A DNA stretch of 64,000 nt from Actinophytocola sp963727495 (GTDB lineage: Bacteria; Actinomycetota; Actinomycetes; Mycobacteriales; Pseudonocardiaceae), in assembly GCA_963727495.1 (NCBI GenBank), contig CAVSGQ010000011.1, forward strand, positions 182,175 to 246,174, given 5' to 3'. Shown here piece after piece: positions 6,520-14,630 of this stretch (the stretch's first letter is position 1; each line of letters starts with the position of its first letter). The notes under the pieces are model-generated. The model made no database searches. It had not been told where the DNA came from and worked only from the letters and a program-made list of their open reading frames with translations. Made by a program: the position numbers and the translations under genes.

Positions 6520-8031
6520 CTAGCTCACCACGACGCCGAACCGGACCATGGAGTAGAACAGCATGCCGAGGTAGAACACCGCGCCGAAGCCGATGATCGC
6601 GTTGGACCACCATTTCGGCCGGATGGGTTTCGGCAGCATCCTGTTGTTCACCAGCAGCAACACGATGCAGTACGCGCCCATGGCGAAGGTGGACAGGAAC
6701 GCCAGGATGTCCAGCACGTCGCTCGGTCCGTCCGCGGGTCCGAACAACAGGATCAGGATGCCGAACACGATGACGCCCCACAGGAATCCCGCGTACAGGT
6801 GGGACATCTTGAACCGCTTCGCGCCCGGGAAGTGGAAGTAGGTCATGTCGGCCTGACCACGGGAGAACGAGTCGAACAGGCCGAGCGTGGCGTTCACCCC
6901 GATGAGCGCGATGAACCCGAAGAACAACCCGCCGAGCACCGAGCCGCCGACCGAGGCGAACGAGTCGGACATGGCCTGCAACGCCGCCGACCGCTCACCG
7001 TTCTCGATGACGTCCTTGACGTTCGGGTTCTGCCGCGCGGCGGACTGGGCGAGCACCGTGAACGAGATCGTCACCAGCATCGTGATGCCCCAGAACAGAA
7101 GGAACGCGTCGAACGTGATCCACCGGCGCCAGCCGCGCCACTTCGCCATCTCGCCCGCGTCCGAGGTGTCGAACATGAACCCGTGCGCGGGCACCTTCTC
7201 CTGCTCGCCCGCCGTGCGCAGGCCGCGGATCTTCGGGACGTGCGCGCCCATCCCGGCCCCGGACTCACGCAGGTGCAGCGTGTACCACATCTGCTGCATG
7301 CCCGACGGCCCGGCGAACGCGATCGAACCGACCACGACCGGGAACCAGTCCGCGGACATCATGTCGTGCGGGAAGTAGCCGAACGCGAACATGCCGCCCA
7401 GCGTCGAGCCGAGGTCGGCCCAGCTGCCCGCGATCGAGGCGATGATCGCGGTGCCGATCACCAGGACGCCGATCAGGAAACCGAGAATGTTCTCCACGAC
7501 GTCGTAGATGACGCTGGCCAGGCTGAACAGGATCCCGACCAGGATCAGCACCACGATCGCCGAGACCACCCAGGGTATGCCGGTCAGCTGTTCGAACGCC
7601 GACATGCCGGCGGACAGGTGGCCGGGCCACATGTAGACCAGGATGGCCGTGATGAAGAAGAACCACATGATCGGCTTGAACACGCGTGCCGCGCCGGTGA
7701 AGATGCTCTCCCCGGTTGCCATGGCGTAGCGCGCCATCTCGAGCATCACCACGGCCTGCAGGGTGACGCCGATCAGGAACAGCCACCGGATCTCCGGGCC
7801 GAAGACCAGCACCAGCCGTGGCCACATGTACGACTCGCCCATGCCGACGCCGAGCGCGAGCAGGAAGACGGTCGGCCCCAGCAGGTGAATGGACGGGGGC
7901 GCGTCCGGTAGGGGGCGAATGGGCATCGGTTCGAGCTTCCCGGCTCGCCATACCCGCTCCTCGCCCGCGACAGTGCTTGTGGTGTTCACCTCCGCACCGC
8001 CCGCGGCGGGCGGGTTGTGAGAATCCACCAT
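6520..8031 (-). CDS. Nramp-fold transporter lacking canonical metal motifs
   Basis: A 503-residue protein with a cytoplasmic N-terminus of about 45 residues and about eleven or twelve membrane helices. The start at 8031 has GGAGG four bases upstream. The first helix reads GPTVFLLALGVGMGESYMWP, which aligns with the Nramp TM1 region, but the metal-binding DPGN is replaced by GMGE-type residues. In the TM6 region AFAGPSGMQQMWYTLHLRE replaces the MPH motif. Known Nramp-related proteins with changed motifs have changed substrate. The gene follows the acyl-CoA synthetase gene in the minus-strand operon, so an organic acid or acid-metal complex is possible (inference). Confidence 0.75.
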   Translation of the reverse strand: MVDSHNPPAAGGAEVNTTSTVAGEERVWRAGKLEPMPIRPLPDAPPSIHLLGPTVFLLALGVGMGESYMWPRLVLVFGPEIRWLFLIGVTLQAVVMLEMARYAMATGESIFTGAARVFKPIMWFFFITAILVYMWPGHLSAGMSAFEQLTGIPWVVSAIVVLILVGILFSLASVIYDVVENILGFLIGVLVIGTAIIASIAGSWADLGSTLGGMFAFGYFPHDMMSADWFPVVVGSIAFAGPSGMQQMWYTLHLRESGAGMGAHVPKIRGLRTAGEQEKVPAHGFMFDTSDAGEMAKWRGWRRWITFDAFLLFWGITMLVTISFTVLAQSAARQNPNVKDVIENGERSAALQAMSDSFASVGGSVLGGLFFGFIALIGVNATLGLFDSFSRGQADMTYFHFPGAKRFKMSHLYAGFLWGVIVFGILILLFGPADGPSDVLDILAFLSTFAMGAYCIVLLLVNNRMLPKPIRPKWWSNAIIGFGAVFYLGMLFYSMVRFGVVVS

Positions 8032-8141
8032 TGGACCTCCAGTGTTCGGGTTTTCGCCTGTCGACCCCTGCCGGTGACCGCCGTTCCCGTCCGAGGCGGC
8101 CACCCGTTCACATCACGATGGTCGGCGGCGTCAGCCGCACC

Positions 8142-8217
8142 GAGGGCAATTCGAAATATCGCCGGCGATTCGACCACCGAGTGTGATTTCGTAGCCGGCT
8201 CATTTCGAATTGCCCTC
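8142..8217. other. Long inverted repeat at the 3' end of the acyl-CoA synthetase gene
   Basis: The 16-bp arms (GAGGGCAATTCGAAAT at 8142-8157 and its exact complement at 8202-8217) are 44 bp apart. The right arm encodes the last residues (EGNSK) and most of the stop codon of the synthetase gene. The spacer contains ATCGCCGGCGAT and a second GCCGGC, so the stem can be extended. It lies between two co-directional operon genes and could attenuate or process the transcript. Confidence 0.7.
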
Positions 8218-10353
8218 GTCGACCAGACCGGCGGCCCGCGCCCACCGGTACTTGGCACCGAGCACCGCGACCGGCCGCTCGGTGGTATACGGGTAGGCGA
8301 TCACGCGGTGCTCGAACAGGTACTCGCTCGCCTGCTCGACCTCGGTGTCACCTGCCAGCGACGCCACCACCGGTTTGTCGATCCCCTTGGCCCTCGCCTC
8401 GGCGAGGACCTTCGCGGTGAGTTCGGCGAACACCATCGGCGGAGTGACGATCGTGTGCCAGTAGCCCAGGATCAGCGCGTGGATGCGCGGGTCCTCCAGG
8501 CCAAGGCGGATGGTCGCCTCGTACGTCGACGGTGGCTCGCCACCGGTGATGTCGATGGGGTTCCCGGCCGCCCCGAACGGCGGGATGAACTTGCGGAACG
8601 CCTCGTCCAGGTCCGGCGGGATGTCCATCAGGGACAGTCCCTCCGCGACGCAGGCGTCCGAGAGCAGCACGCCCGAACCGCCGGCGCCGGTGATGATGAC
8701 GACGTTCTCGCCCTTCGGGGTGGGCAGCAGCGGCAGCCCGCGGGCGTACTCGAGCATCTCGTTGAGGCCGGGCGCCCGAACCACGCCCGCCTGGCGGAGG
8801 ATGTCGTCGTAGACCTTGTCGTCGCCGGCCAGCGCGCCGGTGTGCGAGCTCGCGGCCCGCGCCCCCATGTCCGTGCGGCCGGCCTTGAGCACGACGACCG
8901 GCTTCTTCCTGGTCATCCGCTGGGCGGTCGCCACGAACGCCCGGCCGTCCTTGAGGTCCTCCAGGTGCATGGCCACGCACTGGGTGTTGTCGTCCTGCTC
9001 GAAGAACGTGAGCAGGTCGTCCTCGTCCACATCGGACTTGTTGCCGAGCCCGACGATCGCCGAGACACCCATCTTGGTGGTCCGCGCGAAGCCCAGGATC
9101 GCCATGCCGATGCCGCCGGACTGCGAGGTGAGCGCCACCCCGCCCTTCACGTCGTAGGGCGTGCAGAACGTCGCGCACAGGTTCTGCGGCGTGTAGTAGT
9201 AGCCGTAGATGTTGGGCCCGAGCATCCGGATGCCGTACTCGCGCGGCGATCGCCACGATCTCGTCCTGCAGCTCCGCGTTGCCGGTCTCGGCGAACCCGG
9301 AGGGGATCATCACCGCGGCCGGCGACGCCCTTCTTGCCGCAGTCGGTGAGCGCCGGGGCCACGAACTTGGCCGGCACCGCGAACACCGCGACGTCCACCT
9401 CGCCCGGCACGTCGCTGACCGACTTGTACGCCTTGCGGCCCAGGATCTCGTCGGCCTTCGGGTTGATCGGGTGGATCTCCCCCGCGTAGCCGCCGTTTAT
9501 CAGGTTCTTCATCACCGAGTTGCCGATCTTGCCGGCCTGGTCGGAGGCGCCGATGACCGCGACCGAACGCGGGTTCATCAGCCGGTTCATCGCGGTGAGG
9601 ATCTCCTCCTGGCTGTGCTGCACGGGCCCGCTGCGCTGCTCGGTCTCCAGCAGGATGCGCACGTCGGCGGCGGACGCGCCGCTCGCCGAGGCGAACACCG
9701 GGTTCAGGTCGAACTCGCTGATCTCCGGGAAGTCCGTGACCAGTGTGGACACCCGCTGGATCACGCCGGCGAGCGCGTCGAGGTCGACCGGCTCGGTGCC
9801 GCGGGCGCCCTGGAGCACCTCGGCCGCCTTGATGCCGGTGACCATCGAGCGCGCCTCGGCCAGGTCCAGCGGCGCCAGCCGGAACGTCACGTCCTTGAGG
9901 ACCTCGACGAGCACGCCGCCGAGCCCGAACGCGACCACCTTGCCGAACGTGCCGTCGGTGGTGGCGCCGACGATGACCTCCTGGCCGCCGCCGACCATCT
10001 CCTGCACCTGGACACCGGCGATGTCCGCGGACTCCTTGTACACCTTGGCGTTTGCGACGATCTTCTCGAACGCGGCGCGGGCGGCGTCGCCGCCGTCCAC
10101 GCCGACGATCACGCCGCCCGCCTCGGTCTTGTGCAGGATGTCCGGCGAGACGATCTTGCACACCACCGGCCGGCCGATCTCCCCGGCGAGCCGGGCCGCC
10201 TCGTCGGCGGTCGCGGCGAGCCCCTCGCGCGGGGTCGGGATCCCGTAGGCGTCGCAGACCCGCTTGCCCTCCGGCGCGGTGAGCGACGTCCCGGCCCTCG
10301 GCCCGGACCTTGTCCAGGACCTCGCGAACGGTGCTCTTGTCTACTTCGGACAT
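8200..10353 (-). pseudogene. ADP-forming acyl-CoA synthetase (beta-alpha fusion), frameshifted in this sequence
   Basis: A composite protein of about 715 residues is readable across three frames. The N-terminal half is an ATP-grasp_5 domain (YGIPTPREG, CKIVSPDILHKTEAGG, EMVGGGQEVIVG). The C-terminal half is the CoA-binding/ligase part (NPRSVAVIGAS, MIPSGFAETGN, TSQSGGIGMA, SSHTGALAGDD with the phosphorylatable His). Acetate-CoA ligase (ADP) fusions more often have the alpha part first, so this is the permuted order. Single-base frame shifts occur near 10285, 9327 and 9246; all domains are otherwise intact. The ATG at 10353 lies four bases after the CoA-transferase stop. It would activate the pathway acid to its CoA ester, or convert an acyl-CoA product to the acid with ATP gain. 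Confidence 0.8.
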
Positions 10354-10357
10354 GACC

Positions 10358-11587
10358 TCAGATCACTCCATTCGCCTTGAGCTCGGCCAGCTCGTCGTCG
10401 TCCAGCCCGAACTCGGTTCCGTAGACGTCGTGGTTGTGCTCGCCGAGCAGCGGCGAGCGCTGGACGTCCGCCGGGGAGTCGGAGAGCTTGATCGGCATGC
10501 CGACCGTGGCGAACTCGCCCCGCTCCGGATGGGGCACCGTGACCACCATCTCGTTGTCCACCAGCGAGGTGTCCTCGATGATCTCCTTGGTCGACAGGAT
10601 CGGCCCGCAGGGGATGTTGTGCGCGTTGAGCTTCGCCAGCACCTCCCACTTGCCGTGGTCGATCGTCCAGTCCTCGATCATCTGGAACATCTTGTCCAGC
10701 TTGGTCAGCCGCGCCTCGGGCGTGCTCCACTCGGGATCGTCGGCCAGCTCGGGCCGGCCGATCAGCTTCGCGATCGGCGCCCAGCCGACCGGCTGGACGA
10801 TCACGTAGATGTAGTCGTTGGGCCCGCCGGGCGCGCACCGGACCGCCCAGCCCGGCTGCCCGCCGCCGGACGCGTTGCCCGACCGCGGCACCTCGTCGCC
10901 GAACTCGCGGTTCGGGTACTCGTCGAGCGGGCCGTGGGCCAGCCGCTGCTGGTCGCGCAGCTTCACCCGGCACAGGTTGAGCACCGCGTGCTGCATGGCG
11001 ACCGTGACCCGCTGGCCGCGGCCGGTGTGCTCGCGCTGGTAGAGCGCGGCGAGGATGCCGGCCACGGTGTGGATGCCGGTGCCCGAGTCACCGATCTGGG
11101 CGCCGGTGGCCGTCGGCGGGCCGTCGGAGAACCCGGTGGTGGACATCGAGCCGCCCATCGCCTGCGCGACCACCTCGTAGGCCTTGAAGTGGGTGTAGGG
11201 GCCGTCGCCGAAACCCTTGATGGAGGCGTAGATCAGCCGCGGGTTGATCTCCTGCAGCCGCTCCCAGCTGAACCCCATCCGGTCGATCGCGCCCGGGCCG
11301 AAGTTCTCCGCGAGGATGTCGAACCTGCCCACCATCTCGGTGAACAGCTCCTTGCCCCGGTCGGACTTCATGTTCAGCGTGATGCTGCGCTTGTTGCAGT
11401 TCAGCATCGTGAAGTACAGGCTGTCCACATCGGGCAGGTCGCGCAGCTGCTTGCGGGTGATGTCCCCGGTCGGGGCCTCCAGCTTGACCACGTCCGCCCC
11501 CATCCAGGCCAGGATCTGGGTGCAGGACGGTCCGGACTGGACGTGCGTCATGTCGAGGACGCGGACGCCGTCGAGTGCCTTGCGCAT
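10358..11587 (-). CDS. Class III CoA-transferase (formyl-CoA transferase-like)
   Basis: A 409-residue CaiB/BaiF protein, the usual length. Formyl-CoA:oxalate transferase hallmarks are present: the N-terminal THVQSGP with Gln17, Asp167 in GDSGTGIH (equivalent to the catalytic Asp169), and a glycine loop SGGGQPG. In this family the Asp forms acyl anhydride intermediates while CoA moves from formyl-CoA or succinyl-CoA to a carboxylate. It lies 11 bases after the thiamine-enzyme gene. Together they can form a cycle: lyase or decarboxylase releases formyl-CoA, and the transferase uses it to activate the next acid, leaving formate. The acceptor could be oxalate or a 2-hydroxy acid. Confidence 0.88.
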   Translation of the reverse strand: MRKALDGVRVLDMTHVQSGPSCTQILAWMGADVVKLEAPTGDITRKQLRDLPDVDSLYFTMLNCNKRSITLNMKSDRGKELFTEMVGRFDILAENFGPGAIDRMGFSWERLQEINPRLIYASIKGFGDGPYTHFKAYEVVAQAMGGSMSTTGFSDGPPTATGAQIGDSGTGIHTVAGILAALYQREHTGRGQRVTVAMQHAVLNLCRVKLRDQQRLAHGPLDEYPNREFGDEVPRSGNASGGGQPGWAVRCAPGGPNDYIYVIVQPVGWAPIAKLIGRPELADDPEWSTPEARLTKLDKMFQMIEDWTIDHGKWEVLAKLNAHNIPCGPILSTKEIIEDTSLVDNEMVVTVPHPERGEFATVGMPIKLSDSPADVQRSPLLGEHNHDVYGTEFGLDDDELAELKANGVI

Positions 11588-11598
11588 GACGAACCCCT

Positions 11599-13344
11599 TT
11601 ACTTGTACATGGTCTGGTTCATGGTCCCGGGCGCGTAGACCTCGGGATCGACCCAGACGTTGATCAGCGATGGCAGCCCGCTCTCCCGGGCACGCTCCAG
11701 AGCCGGCCGGATGTCCTTGGGGTCACGGACCTCCTCGCCGTAGCCGCCGAGCATGCTGGCGAACTCGCTGTAGCGGATGTCGCCGAGCGTGTTGCCGATC
11801 CGGCCGCGGTCCGCGCCGTACTTCTGGATCTGGCCGTAGCGGATCTGGTTCATCGACGAGTTGTTGCCCACGATGCCGACGAACGGCAGGTTGAACCGGA
11901 CCAGCGTCTCGAAGTCGAAACCGGTCAGCGAGAACGCGCCGTCCCCGAACAGGGCCACGACCTCCTTGTCCGGCCGGGCGTACTTGGCCGCCATCACGAA
12001 CGGCACGCCGACCCCGAGCGTCCCGAGTGGCCCCGGGTCCATCCAGTGGCCGGGCGAGCGGGGCTGCACGACCTGACCGGAGAAGGTGACGATGTCGCCG
12101 CCGTCGCCGATGTAGATGGAGTCCTCGGTGAGGAACTCGTTGATCTCGTGCACCAGCCGGTACGGGTCGATCGGCGAGGCGTCGGAGTGCTGGCGGGGCA
12201 GCCGCTTCTCGTAGGCCTGCGTCTCGACCGCGCGCAGCTCCTCCAGCCAGGTCTTGCGGGCGACCGAGCCGTTGTCCATCCGGCCGGAGGCGGCCTGGGT
12301 GACCGCGGCGAGCACCGCGCCGGCGTCGCCGACGATGCCGAGGTCGATGTCCCGGTTCTTGCCGACCGTGCGGTAGTCCAGGTCGACCTGCACGACCGTG
12401 GCGTCCTGGGAGAGCCGCTTGCCGTAGCCCATCCGGAAGTCGAACGGGGTGCCGACGATGATGATCAGGTCGGCGTTCTGGAACGCGTAGCGGCGGGCCA
12501 GCTGCAGGTGGTGCGGGTCCTTCGGGGGCAGCGTGCCGCGGCCGGAGCCGTTCATGAAGGCCGGCACGTTGAGCGTGCGCACGAACTCGATCGCCGCGTC
12601 CGTGCCGCGGGTGGTCCACACCTGGCTGCCCAGCAGCACGCAGGGCTTCTCCGCGGCGACGACGAGGTCGGCGAGCCGCTCGATCGCGGCCGGGTCGCCC
12701 GCGCTCTTCGTGGAGGCGCGGTAGGCGCCTGCCTTGGGAATGCGCGCCTTCTCCACCGGGACCTTCGCGTCGAGGATGTCGCGCGGGATCTCCAGGAAGG
12801 ACGGTCCGGGGGCGCCGAGGTAGCACTCGCGGAAGGCCATCGACACCAGGTCCGCGGCCCGCTCGGTGCTCGGCACGGTGGCGGCGAACTTGGTGATCGG
12901 GCTCATCATGTCCACGTGCGGCAGGTCCTGCAGCGAGCCCATCTTGTGCTGGGAGAGCGCGCCCTGGCCACCGATCAGCAGCATGGGGCTCTCCGCGCGC
13001 AGCGCGTTGGCCACGCCGGTGACCGCGTCGGTGGTGCCCGGCCCGGCGGTGACGACCGCGCAGCCGGGCTTGCCGGTGACGCGCGCGTAGCCGTCGGCCG
13101 CGTGCGCGGCGACCTGCTCGTGCCGCACGTCGATGACATCGATGCCCTCGTCGACGCAGCCGTCGTAGATGTCGATGATGTGGCCGCCGCAGAGCGTGAA
13201 GATCACGTCCACGCCCTCGGCCTTCAGCGCCTTGGCCACCAGGTGACCACCGGAGATCAACTCGGGTTCGTTCTCGGCCGGTACCGGGACCGAACTGGCG
13301 CCCTGCGGCGTCGTCTCGACCGATGAAGCCATCTGCCTGGTCAT
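11599..13344 (-). CDS. Thiamine-diphosphate enzyme, 2-hydroxyacyl-CoA lyase / oxalyl-CoA decarboxylase family
   Basis: The protein has 581 residues with the three ThDP domains. Catalytic Glu76 is in DVRHEQVAAHAADGYAR, and the cofactor motif runs from GDGAFSLTGFDFETL to VGNNSSMNQ. The CoA-side segment near residues 136-146 reads GSLQDLPHVDM. As I recall the families, oxalyl-CoA decarboxylase has GDYEEMDQ there, with Tyr and Glu that contact oxalyl-CoA, whereas 2-hydroxyacyl-CoA lyases have G-x-[FL]-Q-[DE]-x-P-x-V-[DE]. The N-terminal FTLCGGHI also resembles the HACL2/ILVBL branch. I therefore favour a lyase splitting a 2-hydroxyacyl-CoA into an aldehyde or ketone and formyl-CoA. ATG 13344 overlaps GAGGAG; ATG 13332 is an alternative start. 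Confidence 0.85.
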   Translation of the reverse strand: MTRQMASSVETTPQGASSVPVPAENEPELISGGHLVAKALKAEGVDVIFTLCGGHIIDIYDGCVDEGIDVIDVRHEQVAAHAADGYARVTGKPGCAVVTAGPGTTDAVTGVANALRAESPMLLIGGQGALSQHKMGSLQDLPHVDMMSPITKFAATVPSTERAADLVSMAFRECYLGAPGPSFLEIPRDILDAKVPVEKARIPKAGAYRASTKSAGDPAAIERLADLVVAAEKPCVLLGSQVWTTRGTDAAIEFVRTLNVPAFMNGSGRGTLPPKDPHHLQLARRYAFQNADLIIIVGTPFDFRMGYGKRLSQDATVVQVDLDYRTVGKNRDIDLGIVGDAGAVLAAVTQAASGRMDNGSVARKTWLEELRAVETQAYEKRLPRQHSDASPIDPYRLVHEINEFLTEDSIYIGDGGDIVTFSGQVVQPRSPGHWMDPGPLGTLGVGVPFVMAAKYARPDKEVVALFGDGAFSLTGFDFETLVRFNLPFVGIVGNNSSMNQIRYGQIQKYGADRGRIGNTLGDIRYSEFASMLGGYGEEVRDPKDIRPALERARESGLPSLINVWVDPEVYAPGTMNQTMYK

Positions 13345-13375
13345 CTCCTCGTGTCAATCAGTGTGTCTCGTGGTG

Positions 13376-13398
13376 GCGCATACTGCATACCGTATGAC
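13376..13398. promoter_or_regulatory. Predicted GntR operator for the ThDP-enzyme operon
   Basis: On the minus strand the site reads CATAC, G, GTATG, CA, GTATG; the plus strand shows CATACTGCATAC followed by CGTATG. It lies about 35-55 bases upstream of the first gene of the operon and matches the site at 13536 in arrangement. Confidence 0.65.
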
Positions 13399-13535
13399 CT
13401 TAATGTCGGCCGGCGTCCCGGTCTACGCCCAGTCGGTCGCTTCTTCGACGCTCCGGTCCGCGCCGCTGGTCAGACCCGTGACCGCGTCCCGTTCGGACAG
13501 TCCCGGATCACCACTTCTCGTCTTGCCGAACATCT

Positions 13536-13556
13536 CATACTGTATGCTGCATACGA
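13536..13556. promoter_or_regulatory. Predicted GntR operator upstream of the reductase gene
   Basis: CATAC, T, GTATG, then CT and GCATAC: two overlapping palindromes, CATACTGTATG (13536-13546) and GTATGCTGCATAC (13542-13554). This is the best copy of the cluster operator. It ends about 26 bases before the GTG start at 13582. Confidence 0.7.
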
Positions 13557-13581
13557 AATGAACACAAGAACGGAGCTTGCG

Positions 13582-14568
13582 GTGAGAGTTGCTGTTCTTG
13601 GGGCCGGCGCCATCGGCGCGTATGTCGGTGCCGCCCTGCACCGAGCCGGAGTCGAGGTGCATCTCATTGCCAGAGGTCCCCACCTGAAGAAGATCCGCGA
13701 GTCGGGCGTGCGCGTGGAGAGCCCGCGCGGAGACTTCACGGCCCGTCCACACGCGACAGACGACCCGACCGAGGTAGGGACGGTCGACCACATTTTCCTC
13801 GGCCTGAAAGCAAACCGATACGCCGACGCCGGCCCGATGGTCAAACCGCTGCTGCACGAGGACACCACGATCATCGCCGCGCAGAACGGCATCCCGTGGT
13901 GGTACTTCCACGGGGTGCGGGGACGCTACGCCGGACACCGCATCGACAGCGTCGACCCGGGCGGGGCGGTCAGCGCCGCGCTGCCCGTCGAGCGCGCGAT
14001 CGGCTGCGTGGTCTACGCGGCCACCGAGATCGCCTCCCCTGGCGTGATCCGCCACCTGGAGGGGACCCGTTTCTCGATCGGCGAGCCGAGCGGGGAGATC
14101 TCCGCCCGCTGCACCTCCTTCTCCGAGGCCATGATCGCCGGCGGGCTCAAGTGCCCCGTCGAGCCGGACCTGCGCAAGGACATCTGGCTCAAGCTCATGG
14201 GCAACATCGCGTTCAACCCCATCAGCGCGCTGACCCGCGCCACGATGGCGGGGATCTGCCGGCACCTGACCACCCGCCGGCTGGTGATCCAGATGATGAA
14301 GGAGACCCTCGACGTCGCCGCCCGCCTCGACGCGCACCCGGAGATCTCCATCGAGCGCCGGCTGGCCGGCGCCGAGCGGGCGGGCGAGCACAAGACGTCC
14401 ACGCTGCAGGACCTCGAACGCGGCCGGCCGCTCGAGCTGGACGTGATCCTCAAGGCGGTCGTCGAACTGGCCGACCTGACCGACGCCGACGCGCCGACGC
14501 TGCGCGTGGTCAGCGCCCTGGCCGACCTGCTGAACGAGCAGGTGGCCGCCTCCCCCGCCGCGGGCTGA
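13582..14568 (+). CDS. Ketopantoate reductase-like (PanE/ApbA) 2-hydroxyacid dehydrogenase
   Basis: A 328-residue protein with an N-terminal dinucleotide motif (VAVLGAGAIGAYVGAAL), the family segment LGLKANRYAD, the central AAQNGIPWWYFHG with the conserved Asn, and the C-terminal KLMGNIAFNPISALTRATM with the catalytic-Lys region (DLRKDIWLKL). GTG 13582 is chosen because CGGAG lies six bases upstream; ATG 13558 abuts the operator and has no ribosome binding site. ApbA-family enzymes reduce 2-oxo acids to 2-hydroxy acids with NAD(P)H. Its promoter shares the cluster operator, so a role with 2-hydroxy acids of the lyase pathway is more likely than pantothenate synthesis (inference). Confidence 0.85.
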   Translation: MRVAVLGAGAIGAYVGAALHRAGVEVHLIARGPHLKKIRESGVRVESPRGDFTARPHATDDPTEVGTVDHIFLGLKANRYADAGPMVKPLLHEDTTIIAAQNGIPWWYFHGVRGRYAGHRIDSVDPGGAVSAALPVERAIGCVVYAATEIASPGVIRHLEGTRFSIGEPSGEISARCTSFSEAMIAGGLKCPVEPDLRKDIWLKLMGNIAFNPISALTRATMAGICRHLTTRRLVIQMMKETLDVAARLDAHPEISIERRLAGAERAGEHKTSTLQDLERGRPLELDVILKAVVELADLTDADAPTLRVVSALADLLNEQVAASPAAG

Positions 14569-14590
14569 CCGCCCCGGCTCCACGACCGGC

Positions 14591-14627
14591 GGCGGGCCCC
14601 GGACGCGACCCGTCCGGGGCGCGCCGC
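14591..14627. terminator. Bidirectional terminator
   Basis: GCCCCGGACG pairs with CGTCCGGGGC around a five-base loop (14596-14620), and flanking GGCGG/CCGCC bases can extend the stem. It sits between the convergent reductase and sigma-factor genes. Confidence 0.7.
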
Positions 14628-14630
14628 CCG

